Assembly (NCBI GenBank): GCA_964036045.1
Contig: OZ038385.1
Location: forward strand, 24,264,853 to 24,328,852
From: Eutreptiella sp. 'Long Island Sound 2002'
Lineage: Eukaryota > Euglenozoa > Euglenophyceae > Eutreptiales > Eutreptiaceae
Reading direction: 5' to 3'
DNA: 64,000 nt
Shown here: in pieces, positions 29,370 through 39,342 of the stretch
Position numbering within the stretch: the stretch's first letter is position 1
Layout of the letters: every line of letters starts with the position of its first letter
Position numbers and translations under genes: made by a program
The notes under the pieces: model-generated
Database searches by the model: none
Told to the model about the DNA's origin: nothing
Seen by the model: the letters and a program-made list of their open reading frames with translations, nothing else

Positions 29370-29660
29370 GGCTGCCGGCGTGACCAGGAGTCGTTGGCCG
29401 CGGACGTGCACTCCCGGGCGGACGACAAGTTCTGGTTGGCGGACGCGATGCAGAACTGCGCGGTGTCCCTCTAGTGCAAACTGGGGCACTGGATCTTTTG
29501 GCGCACGTCGACATGCAGAAGACGCTGTCGGCGGAGGAGAAGCCCGAGGCCGCGGACGGGGCTCGGCACATCTGGTTTGGGGAGGACGACGAGGGCAAGC
29601 GGCCCTCGGCCCTCGTGGCGGATGAGGACGAGGCGTGTGCGGCCTTTCGTGGAGCGGCGC
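29370..29660 (+). other. GC-rich island resembling an isolated exon or gene remnant
   Basis: A compact GC-rich stretch sits in sequence of lower GC. A frame from about 29474 gives an acidic, helix-prone peptide (LLAHVDMQKTLSAEE, then FGEDDEGKRP). Upstream, another frame gives ESLAADVHSRADDKFW, as if one frameshift near 29470 separated two parts of one coding segment. No family recognised. Confidence 0.3.
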
Positions 29661-30661
29661 TATGGGTGGCGCCCATATCGATTCGATTAATGAGTTTGTG
29701 TTTGTGCATGTGGGTGGGTGGGTGTGGGTGCGCATCATGTTTCGCTGTTGTCACTTAGAAATGTTCCATTTATGTGTCTGCCCATGTTTTGATGGTCTCA
29801 TCATTCTCTCTCAACAATTTCCCAAGAGTGCTCCACCTGAATCTAGCAATCAACACTTCGGTGCACAGACGGTGCACACACGATTCAGGCAATATCCCAG
29901 ACACAGAACGTCCATCTGCTGTCAAGCAAGGAGCACAGTCAGCGTGCTGCTGGGGACCCAGACCTGGTACTAGCTGTCATTTGAAAGGGCTTCCAGCCCA
30001 CCCTGCACAGCCACGGCTCTGTGGCCATCCTGAGGCTCCATCTGCAGTTGCTGCGCCTGCGCCCCATGCGGGGTTTTCCGCCGCTGCTACATCCACCCTA
30101 TCGACTTTGGGATGGGCAGTGAGGCCGAAACGATCCATCTGGCAGCTGAGGGGCCTGCCGCATCGTACGGCGGGTGAAGTTTAACCGAATGAGTGTCTTC
30201 CGCGACCGTGCGCGTGTACCAACGTCTATGGGCGGGATGCCTTGATTTTGTATGCGCGTGTGTAACGGGATGAATCAGGTCATCACCGCACCCACCAATG
30301 AGCATGCCCCGGGTAAAGAGGACGTGCCACAGGTGAGATGATAGGGCCCAAACCGGGCCGTGGCGATCCATGGTCGCACTGCAGATGGACTAAAGGTCGG
30401 AATATAGGTGGCTCCTTCTGTATCAACCACAACCCCTGTCATTGACGGGGGAAGAAGCTATGAAATGTTCTCAGAGTGTACTGAGATCCTGAGACTATCT
30501 CATACTGTTGCAGCACTATTGCAGCTTCGTAAAAAAAAAAGATTTTGTATGTGCGTTTGTGTACGCGCGCGCGTGTCCACACGCCGCTCTGTGCGCACAT
30601 GTTTGCATCCCACGCACGCGCCAACCTCCAAAAGAGCTGTTGGTTGATTGCCGCCAATTTT

Positions 30662-30826
30662 GGCCAATTTTGGGCTGCCGCGAATACCGAATATGGCCAA
30701 TTATGGGCGCCGAGAAGACCGAACGTGGCCAATTTCGGGCTACCAAGAAGACCGAATTTGCCCAAGTTTGGGCCGCTGAGAACACCAATTTTGGCCAATT
30801 TTGGGTCACCGAGAAGCCCGGCTACT
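30662..30826. repeat. 33-bp tandem repeat, about 5 units (11 codons each)
   Basis: The unit is GGCCAATTTTGGGC followed by CCGAGAAGACCGAAT. The period of 33 bp, one unit being 32, allows open frames with 11-residue repeats on both strands, for example KTERGQF and LGSPKLA. The array could derive from a repetitive coding sequence, but no surrounding gene is evident. Confidence 0.8.
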
Positions 30827-30909
30827 GTGGGTCTATGACCCTTGAGTACGTTCAGTGTCTTTTTCCACTTTTCCAATTTTTCCAACCGCACTCTGTGTTT
30901 CCCCCATAG

Positions 30910-32080
30910 GGGGTTGAGGAGGGATGGGTTCAAGGGTTATTGTTGGAGGTTCGAGGCTCTCCTCCTTGCAGTTGCACCTGAAGGACCGCTGCGGGGATGC
31001 ACCGCAGCTGAATGGACTGCATCGAGTCATGGAGGGCCTGCAAGGACCGCGGCGCCAGGCTATCCGCCAAGCTTTCTGCAGAGGCCACCGAGAATCTGCG
31101 CCACAGTCACATGTGCTGCATGCGGTGTAAGCGGCATCTGAAAACAGGTGCTAGTGGTTGGGGTAAATTAAACGGGGGGGGGGAGGGGCTGCTTTTGTGG
31201 GAACAAGAATTTAGCACAACTCTGGATGGGAGGCTTGGACTCCACAGTGACCACAGAACTGTCCTCAATCCACACCCAACAATAATCCTTTGCATGCATG
31301 CTCGCAGTGCACGAGCGGTACACTGTCTTCTGTGCGTCTCTCGGTTGCCAGATGTTTTCCGTGGGTTACTGGCTCCAGGGGCTGGAAACACCACCTTCCC
31401 ACACGCATAGTTGCAATTTGTGGGCAGGCAGTGGCATTGTCCGCTGCTGTACATCCCCCTCCCAAAAATTGATACCCCCTTGAAATTTATGCACCCAGTG
31501 GCTTAATTGCTGTTCTGCCGAAATTTATACCCCCTGGGCCACCTACATGCAAACAGAACATGAACAAATCCAGGCTACAGCTTCAGCACCGCAGCAACAG
31601 TCACCTGAAGAGAGATCAGTTTGGTCTGCCTCTTGAAATTGCAAATACTGGCAGAAGCCATCAAGTCCGTGATTTCCCTCTACCAGTTCAAAATAAGATT
31701 CAGAAGTTGACCAGTCCATGCAGCCAGCGCCAAAAAAAACAACTGAATGACAGGACAAAAACTACATACAGCCCCTCCCCAACACTGATTTATGCCCCGT
31801 TGTCTTGGGTAAGACACTTCTTCGGGGCATCATTTGGGCGCAATGGATGAGGTGATTGGAGTGGAGGAGGCCCTTTTTTGCGTGCAAACCCCTTCGGCCA
31901 CTGTGTCCAATCCTACTTTCAAAAAGGGTATACATTATGTCATCTGATGCGCATGGTGTTCGCAGTGCAATTTTAGAGGCCTTATTGCTTACTCACCAAC
32001 AACAGCTTTAGGACTTTTAGTCCAATTCATTAATGCAGAGACATCCATTTTTTTTTGTTTAACACATGGCCCCTCCTCCA
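30910..32080. other. Intergenic stretch, only short unrecognised open frames
   Basis: The longest open frames are about 130 codons (31012-31410, plus) and 96 codons (31560-31850, plus). Neither shows a known motif, and composition is ordinary. Confidence 0.45.
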
Positions 32081-32084
32081 TCAG

Positions 32085-32362
32085 GTCCCAGAAGTAATTA
32101 TCTCCCAACCTCCATCACGTCCCAAACCCCAGGAAAGAATAATCTCCACAACAAATATCTCTACAGTTCGTTGAGGTCCCATACCCCGAAAATCATTATC
32201 TCCACGGCTACATCCCAGACTCCCAGGACATAATTATGTCCACAGCACCATCACGCCCTAGACCCGGGGAGCACCATCACGCCCTAGACCCGGGGAGATA
32301 ATTATCCCCATGCCTCCATCACATGTCAGACTTGGGAGATAATTATCTCCACGGCTCTATGA
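32085..32362. repeat. Degenerate ~46-bp tandem repeats
   Basis: Units contain CCATCACGCCCTAGACC and GGGAGATAATTATCTCC in varying states of decay. One 23-bp segment ending ACCCGGGGAG is duplicated exactly at 32249 and 32272. The GATAATTATC core is palindromic. Confidence 0.7.
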
Positions 32363-35010
32363 GGGCGTGCAAAGTGTTGCCGCAACAATATTTAAGGTAA
32401 TATCACCAATTGGTAGGCCCATAATGTGCAATTGCTCTTGGCAATTGTGCATTAGTATTTTAGTTTGCATAATTGCAAATTTGACTATCATTTTGTTTGT
32501 ATTCATGTGGCGCTTGTGACGATCCGCACCCTGAACGAGCGGCATTAGTTTGTACACCATTTTTGCGTATCGATTTCTGAGAAATCCGCTGCAGAATCTA
32601 GAGATTTTACAGTTTGGATCCATCAGGTGGATGTTAAATTAGATGTTAAATTGACCTGTTTTTTTACCCGCCGAAGGATTTTGAGCTATTGGGAAGTTAG
32701 TTTGGGTCTTAGTTGAGAGATGCAAATGGTAAAATAGAGAGAAACTAAGCTTTGTCGGTTTTTATCGGCTCACCAAAGTTCCGGAGAGATGGAAGCAACA
32801 TGCTCTCTCCAGGCTGTGCGCACGCCGATTTTAAAGGACGACAAAATGCGATAAATTTATCATTTTGGACACAAAATTAGGATTATTTGCAGCCTTTCTG
32901 TCTTGCACAATAGAAAACAAACAAATGGTGGTTGCTGCTTTTTGCTTTTTCTCTTTAGGCATTACATGGGTACAAGAGTAGATGTGAGTGACATGAGTTC
33001 GCAAATGATGTCGGGCAGCAGTATTTTTATCATGAATCCCCATTCAATGATTGTATCCAACCAATATCACTCTTTTCTAACAAATTTCTAATTTTTGTCA
33101 TGTGGCAAATAACCTGGTGGATGGTATAGAAACATGTGAGTTTACTTTCCGCGCTTTGTATTGGTGTGAAAAAAAAGTAGTTGTAGGTCATCGCCCAATT
33201 TTATAACTTCCATGCATTTTAGTTCATTTTACCATAAAATCTCGCATTATTTTGGTTCATTTTCCATTCAAAAAGCCGCAAGAAAGTTCAAGTTTTCAAT
33301 TTACCGTTTTACAGATCGGTTTTAGAAGTCGATGTTATAGCCCAAACTACCCCTGATAGCGGGCTTTTTCAGAAAAATCCACATGCAGACGGACATGTGT
33401 CGAGGCACGGGTACTGTGATGACTATTGGGCCACACAAGACCGAACTGTATCAAAAGCATCATGAATTGTTAGAGATTTTTTCAAATCGGTGAAAGTGGA
33501 CGGTTGATGAAATCTTGTTTGCAACATTTGGGTTGAAGATTTTGACAAAAATAATGAAGAAACGGTCAAGCAAGGATGTAGCCGTTCTGTTTGTTTTTTT
33601 GAACGAAACTTGTGAAATACAAAAAGGCTTCACACATTTTGCCATTGTACTGTCACACCCAAAACGTCATCTAGAGCAGATCGGTGCAACATGTGGTGAA
33701 TATTTTACATAGTGTTCATGTTCTTTGATCTTGAACCAGGCTATATTTGCATAATTCTGCCAAAAGTGTACAGAAGTTAGTCTGAATTCAACGAAGCAGA
33801 GACACAAGGAAGGGACTCATTAGGTACTGATCAAAATGGACATCTCGAAATCTTCGTATCCCTTTGACACTAAGTCCAACCGCAAGCACAGGCCCGATTC
33901 CGTCCTGAAGCACCAATGCAAATATTGAAATGGAATGTAATGACTACGAAGTTCACTCAGCGGTCCGGAAAAAAGTTGTTTCACACTCTATAAAAAATAT
34001 AGATTTGGACCCAAAAACAACTCAAAGCAAACAATCCAAATCCTGTTGTGCTATGCAATGGAACCTACGTGCATATGACCAACTAAGTGGTCAATATCGG
34101 CTGTGTGTTTTGTAGTTCGTTGGCGCGTTTAATACCTCAACGGCACCACGCTATTAAACGCCTTCTCTAAACTTCAACATGGGTTCCTGGGCTGCACAAA
34201 CCGCAATCGGATTTTCATATTGTAGGCTGCCAACAAAATATGTAGGCTAGCAGCCAATACCTTGAGCACAAACCTTCAATGGTGTTGGTTGTTACAAATT
34301 ACATATGCGGCTTGAAATGCATTTTCGCATGACACCATTCGTGCTTATGTGGGCCCCAGCCGCACATGCAGAAGTTTACGTGCCAAATGTAGCCGCCTCT
34401 TTGCATGACTTTTGGCTATCCGAGTCAAGGCTCATTTTCGCAACCTAGATCCACAAATGCGCCACCCCTTTTAACGGGCACTAATGTGATGACGGTGTGG
34501 AGAGTGCACCAAGCAAACTTCAGCAGACTACACTTGCACGCATGCGACACGGCAGTAGCAAAATCTCTAGAAGCCATGCAAACCACGTGGTGAATGAAAT
34601 GTGAGCAAGGCAACGCAACTCACGTCAGTGCCCAGGTCGAAACAAGAACAGGTTCATATACTATTTGTTGTATATACTTTTTCTTGCTTTGGACTTCGGC
34701 TCGCCATGAACGCTCTTGCCCGTGGTTAGGCCGCTTTGAGTAATGCTCGCCGGGGGGCAACCCCCATGTATCAAAAAAAAGGCAACGCAACTCAACACAT
34801 GGTATAATAAAGGCTCATCAAGACTTTCTTACTGATTCTCAATCATCATTATCTTTTGTGACTTCAAACTCCGACCGGAATACAATCAATGTTTCCATGC
34901 CCGATAGTGGCGCTCACCCTAGTAGTCCGAAATAGCCAGAAGCCACGAAAACCATATAGTAGATTACATGTGAACCTTTTTTTGAAGAATTGTCAATGCA
35001 TTGTTAAACA
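32363..35010. other. AT-rich region without recognised genes
   Basis: About 2.6 kb of AT-rich DNA sit between GC-richer flanks and adjoin the plastid rpoB fragment. All open frames are under about 90 codons and none is recognised. Parts could be organelle-derived, but I see no identifiable organelle gene before 35011. Confidence 0.45.
34688..34771. repeat. Dispersed repeat family R2, copy 1
   Basis: ACTTCGGCTCGCCATGAACG, then GTGGTTAGGCCGCTTT and CTCGCCGGGGGG. It aligns with 36672-36765. Confidence 0.7.
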
Positions 35011-35910
35011 CCTTTTGGTGTTGAAATTGTAACTAGAAATTTGCGCAATGTTGATGTTACGAATCTTGACCACCATGGCGTGATTAATCCAGGTTCCTGG
35101 GTTAAAGGTGGTGATATTTTAGTTGGACAATTGACTCCTATGGGTGGTAACTTTAATCAGATGCCTGGGGGAAAGTTGCTCTGTGCTATTTTTAAATCAG
35201 ACTTTAGAAAATAATGTTTCGAGTCATTTAAAAAAAAGCTTTTTAAAAGTTCCTTTTGGAGTAGAAGGTAGAGTTTTGGATGTTCAATTTTGTGATACAG
35301 TTTGAATAGTGGTTTTTTTAGCACAGAAAAAAAGAGTTCATGTGGGAGATAAAATTTCGGGTCGACATGGTAATAAAAGTATTATTTCAAAAATACTTCC
35401 AGATCGAAACATGCCTTATACCCAAGATGGAAGTTCTGTAGATATTATTTTAACTCCATTGGGTGTACCTTCGCCAAGAAATGTCGGTCCATTACTAAAA
35501 TGTTTGCTTGGATTATCTGGAATGTATCTTAACGAAAATTATCGAATTGTACCTTTTGATGGGGTTTTTGGAGTTGAAATATCAAAAAAATTTGTTTACC
35601 ATAAACTTTTGAAAACAAAAAAAAACTAAAAACTCTTATATTTTTCAACCTTCAATCCTAGTAAAAGTTTATTATTTGACGGAAGGTCCAGAGAAGTTTT
35701 TTTTCAGCCTAATACGGTCAGGTTTTTTTATATTTTGATGTTAAATCATTCAGTAGATAATGAGATTCAAGCTGGTTCCGCAGGATCATATGCTGTTGCT
35801 ACAGAACAACTGTTATCTCGTCAATCTCGGACTGGTAGAAGAAGACTAGGACAAATGGAAGTTTTGGCTCCAGAAATTTTTGAACCTGCTTATAATTTGA
35901 AAAATCTGTG
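35011..35910 (+). pseudogene. rpoB: Plastid-type RNA polymerase beta subunit fragment (nuclear plastid DNA insertion)
   Basis: The translation gives diagnostic RpoB blocks in order: NPGSWVKGGDILVGQLTP, EGRVLDVQF, VGDKISGRHGNK, SKILPDRNMPYTQDG, VDIILTPLGVPS, YLNENYRIVPFD, LLFDGRSREVF and RRLGQMEVLAPEIFEPAY. These cover roughly the C-terminal third of the plastid or cyanobacterial-type subunit. The first part (35011-35214) is in one frame and ends in TAA. From 35249 a second frame continues to about 35926 with in-frame stops at 35303 (TGA) and 35627 (TAA). It ends before the expected C-terminus, and GC-richer nuclear-looking sequence follows at once. The AT-rich composition and frame breaks fit a decayed transfer of plastid DNA to the nucleus. 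Confidence 0.85.
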
Positions 35911-36670
35911 GGCGGTTGGAGGGTAACCGACAGCAGTTGGTATCCTTTTCTGCACAGTCATTCGCTGCGGAATCAAGCAGCACGCACGTGCAGGGGTCAC
36001 ATCTAAAATGTGGCTGCTTGTAGCTCTCACCACGACTCCTTTCCAGCACAAACCCACGGCTGCTTCGTCCCGTGGGCGGGCGCGACGGCTGTTTTGCGGC
36101 GACATGACAACAGACCCGGCCATTTTGGCGCTGAAGACCACCGTTTCGTCCTCCTGCCGAAGTGCAACCACCATATCAATGACCCGCGCGGCCGTGGAGG
36201 TGTGCGAGAAACCGATCCCATCACTGAGTGATGTGGTTCCTTCGGGACGGTTACTAACGGGTGCGGGACTCCGGCCGCACGCAGGTTCAAGAGCGCCCCA
36301 CTGATACTAATACTAATACTCATTGTGAAAACAAAAAATAGGTTCCGCTAGCAACAGGGGGGTTTCCGCCCCACACTGAAATTCCGGGGGAAGTGGCTAC
36401 CTTTTTGTGGACAATCCTATCTGCTTCATCTTCCAAACCCCCCCCCTAGCAGCCACCCTCCCCCCCCCCCAAAGGCACCACTGCCGCTGTGATTGGCTGC
36501 AACCAGAGGTGACCATCACTCCACTGTACACGACAAACTCAGCCTACCACTTCGTGGCCCAGGACACAACAGGACAGCGCTTTTTCAGGCCTTTGGTGCC
36601 CCCAAGGCAGTGTCTTTGCACCCTGAAGCTGTGCTCTTTTTGCTGTGTATGACTGGTTGTACATTACACA
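35911..36670. other. Intergenic stretch, unrecognised
   Basis: A minus-strand frame of 94 codons (35890-36174) and a plus-strand frame of 98 codons (36008-36304) overlap, with no recognised motif. A short TACTAATACTAATACT run lies near 36305. Confidence 0.4.
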
Positions 36671-36671
36671 G

Positions 36672-36765
36672 CAGTCCAAGGGTGAACTTCGGCTCACCAA
36701 GAACGCTCCTGTGCCTGTGGCTAGGCCGCTTTAGGCTCGCCGTGGGGACTCCCCCATGCATCGAA
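36672..36765. repeat. Dispersed repeat family R2, copy 2
   Basis: ACTTCGGCTCACCAAGAACG, then GTGGCTAGGCCGCTTT and CTCGCCGTGGGG. It aligns with 34688-34771 over about 80 bp. Confidence 0.7.
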
Positions 36766-36855
36766 AATTCCTCCCGACCAGGCCACCCCTCGAAGGATTG
36801 GGCCATGGTTTTCAAATCGACTTCAGCTGGTTGAACCCAAGACACCATCACATCA

Positions 36856-37172
36856 CTTTGCTATGGGGGAATGTTTGCCCGGCGCGCGCCCTACGCGCGC
36901 CCGGCGCGCTACTTTTAGACTATGTTCCCCCCGAAGAGCCCCCAAGCACACCCCTTGGAAACACCCTTAGAATTAGGTGACCCAAATTGCCCCAGCTCAA
37001 GAAAGTTGCAAACTGGGGTACACAGTACCACTCTCGCTCCTTTAAGGGCGATCTTGGTCAACACCTTAGCAAGTTGGGAGAATGGGGGGTTAGGATAGCA
37101 CAACCGCATCGAACTCCAGTAGAAGCGATAGCCGTTATTGAGGTATCGCGAACAGTAGAGCTGCATCATAAC
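36856..37172 (+). repeat. Left terminal inverted repeat
   Basis: It runs from CTTTGCTATGGGGG to GCTGCATCATAAC and includes a GC-rich CGGCGCGCGCCC region that is longer than in the right arm. Confidence 0.8.
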
Positions 37173-38131
37173 ATTGGTCCCACAAGTGTGGGTGTGAATA
37201 CATTCAGTACAATAGTGCTCCTTACACTCATCACAAACTGCGACGGTGGAGCGTTCTGGCAACACAACACACACACTTCTGCCTCATCCTCTGCCTCATC
37301 TTGCGTGCCACAACCGAGCAAACAGCTGCTCAATGCGTGCCCTATACCACCCGTGCACGGTGTACACTTTGTCGATGGGCCTCTTCTAGGGGGAAATGGT
37401 TGACAATTCAAATATGCCACATCCTAAATGCTTGGGAAGCCAAAAAAACCCTGGTACGGAACCAAAAACTTGTGAAAGGGGGCCAAAACTAGGGTTCGAG
37501 TATTTGCCGACATCCAAAACTTCGCACTGCGTGCGCACTGCGTGCATGGCATTCCCCTATACCACACGTGCACGTCATTGTAACATTGTTGGCGGGCTGT
37601 CAAAATGCCATTCTTTCTTCCAATGAATGGCACAATGACATGAATCTAGCCCTTATAAGCACCATCATGGCCCCCAAATTCGAAAACAAAGAAATCACCT
37701 CGGGTACGAGAAGGTCCATACCCATCCCAAATCAAAACATCTGTTGATGTCCCGGGGGCCAAGGGGCAAATCCATATAATATTGCCCAACATATCAACGG
37801 CAACAGTCCACCGGTAGGGCACGGGTCACAAAAGATGCCCGGCGCGCTAACGTTCCCCCTATGTCTCAAGGGTCAAGCAAAAGGGGCGACATTGGTTGAA
37901 AGTCTGACTGGTCTTGATTGCTTGCCAAATGTTGTGCATGTTCTCCAAGAGACCCAGCTAGATCATAGGGGAAATGACCTGAAAATACCAACCAAACCGA
38001 GGAACAGAGGGGCAAACAAAGCATTGGCAGCAAAATTCCAGCATACACAAGGGGAGCTCCACTCTGACCTGATAGACTGTTTCGTGAACAACTTGCGGGG
38101 CACTCTTCTGGGTGTCCTTCTCATTGTGACG

Positions 38132-38132
38132 C

Positions 38133-38185
<53 letters not shown>
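38132..38185. repeat. (CAA)18 microsatellite
   Basis: Pure CAA repeat next to the right TIR. The polyglutamine and polyleucine frames it creates are not supported as genes. Confidence 0.95.
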
Positions 38186-38194
38186 CCATAACCA

Positions 38195-38500
38195 GTTATG
38201 ATGCAGCTCTACTGTTCGCGATACCTCAATAACGCCTATGGCTTCTACTGGAGATCGATGCGGTTGTGCTATCCTAACCCCCCATTCTCCCAACTTGCTA
38301 AGGTGTTGACCAAGATCGCCCTTAAAGGAGCGAGAGTGGTACTGTGTACCCCAGTTTGCAACTTTCTTGAGCTGGGGCAATTTGGGTCACCTAATTCTAA
38401 GGGCGTTTCCAAGGGGTGTGCTTGGGGGCTCTTCGGGGGGAACATAGTCTAAAAGTAGCGCGCCGGGCGCGCGCCGGGCAAACATTCCCCCAGAGCAAAG
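38195..38500 (-). repeat. Right terminal inverted repeat
   Basis: Reverse-complement copy of 36856-37172, from GTTATGATGCAGC to CAGAGCAAAG. Confidence 0.8.
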
Positions 38501-38712
38501 GCTGCCCCCCAGCAAAGAGGAAAGCCAGCCACCAAACGGACTAGTTTGGCTGTGCAAACGGCTGCCAAACCAGCCCCGCACACCATTGCCTCCTCCTCAT
38601 CGGCCAGTGCAACACATCCCGTGCCTGTCATGCAAACTGAGCATGTGCATCAGTTCAAAGTGTGTTATTCTCGTACCCAGAAGTTCTTTACCGTTCCTTT
38701 GGATCCTCGATA
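38497..38712 (+). pseudogene. Possible coding remnant
   Basis: A frame starting in the transposon end stays open for about 70 codons, reading KPATKRTSLAVQTAAKPAP, then HQFKVCYSRTQKFFTVPLD, and stops at the TAA at 38710-38712. The C-terminal part looks like real protein sequence, but no start codon or family is evident. Confidence 0.2.
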
Positions 38713-39166
38713 ACATTTGTGTTGGATGAAGCACATTGGCATCAACGCGAAAGTCGCTTCACACGTGTTCTCTTTGCTTGCATCAGTGGAGGGTACCACA
38801 GTTTGCCTTGACATACCCTTGCAATCTCCCCCCCCCCCCCCCCGGGGGACCGTCACTTGGCGACCGTCTCCCCCCACCACCCGGGAGACCGTCACGAGCT
38901 ACCCCGCGAGTTTGCAAGGGGGGCGGGGGGTAGGCTTCTCATGCCTCATTGCTTGGAGGAACATGGGTGTGAACATGACGTTTCATGTTTCAAACACTTT
39001 CTTGTGCATGAGACACCGTCTGAACTCACTTAATCAGACAACAGAATTCATGTACCACACAGCCAAACACGTCGTGACTACCTTGTACTATGACAGTCAT
39101 GTGTTTAGCACGCCGCTACAGACAACATCTACACAGATTACAGGAACTATACTACACACGACAGAT

Positions 39167-39276
39167 GGGGCGCCCTTAGCGCAGTGCGCGGGCACTTGCG
39201 CGCGCAGTGCGGGGACACAGTGCAACTATTTGGGCATCTAGCTGTACTGGAGACCCATACTTTGTGATACTAGGGC
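39167..39276. repeat. Dispersed repeat family R1, copy C, just upstream of the RNF213-like gene
   Basis: GGGGCGCCCTTAGCGCAGTGC, an extra GC-rich stretch, then GCAACTATTTGGGCATCT and AGACCCATACTTTG. It ends 67 bp before the RNF213-like start codon. A good 3' splice-site-like sequence (CTGACTGTCCCACAG) at about 39289-39303 lies between it and the start. Confidence 0.75.
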
Positions 39277-39342
39277 TTAGCCAATATCCTGACTGTCCCA
39301 CAGGTTTATTCCAGACCTGCAGCACAAAAGGAATCGAAACCG

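Larger units (their letters stand above)
36856..38500. mobile_element. 1.6-kb DNA transposon with ~310-bp terminal inverted repeats
   Basis: The left arm 36856-37172 and the right arm 38195-38500 are inverted copies of each other, nearly identical apart from a short extra GC block in the left arm. The outer ends start CTTTGCT, one variable base, TGGGGGAATGTTTGCC. The interior holds short unrecognised frames and a (CAA)18 tract, with no transposase motif, so the element looks non-autonomous. I could not identify a clear target-site duplication. Long TIRs of this kind are typical of Mutator-like elements, but the superfamily is not established. A third copy of the TIR lies at 26936-27648. Confidence 0.75.

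Noticed and set aside
35303-35305. UGA read as Trp in the rpoB fragment (alternative plastid code)
   Set aside because: The position is not normally Trp in RpoB, and a TAA stop and a frameshift are also present, so decay is the simpler reading.
38132-38185. Polyglutamine protein
   Set aside because: It is a CAA microsatellite inside a non-coding transposon, with no supporting coding sequence around it.
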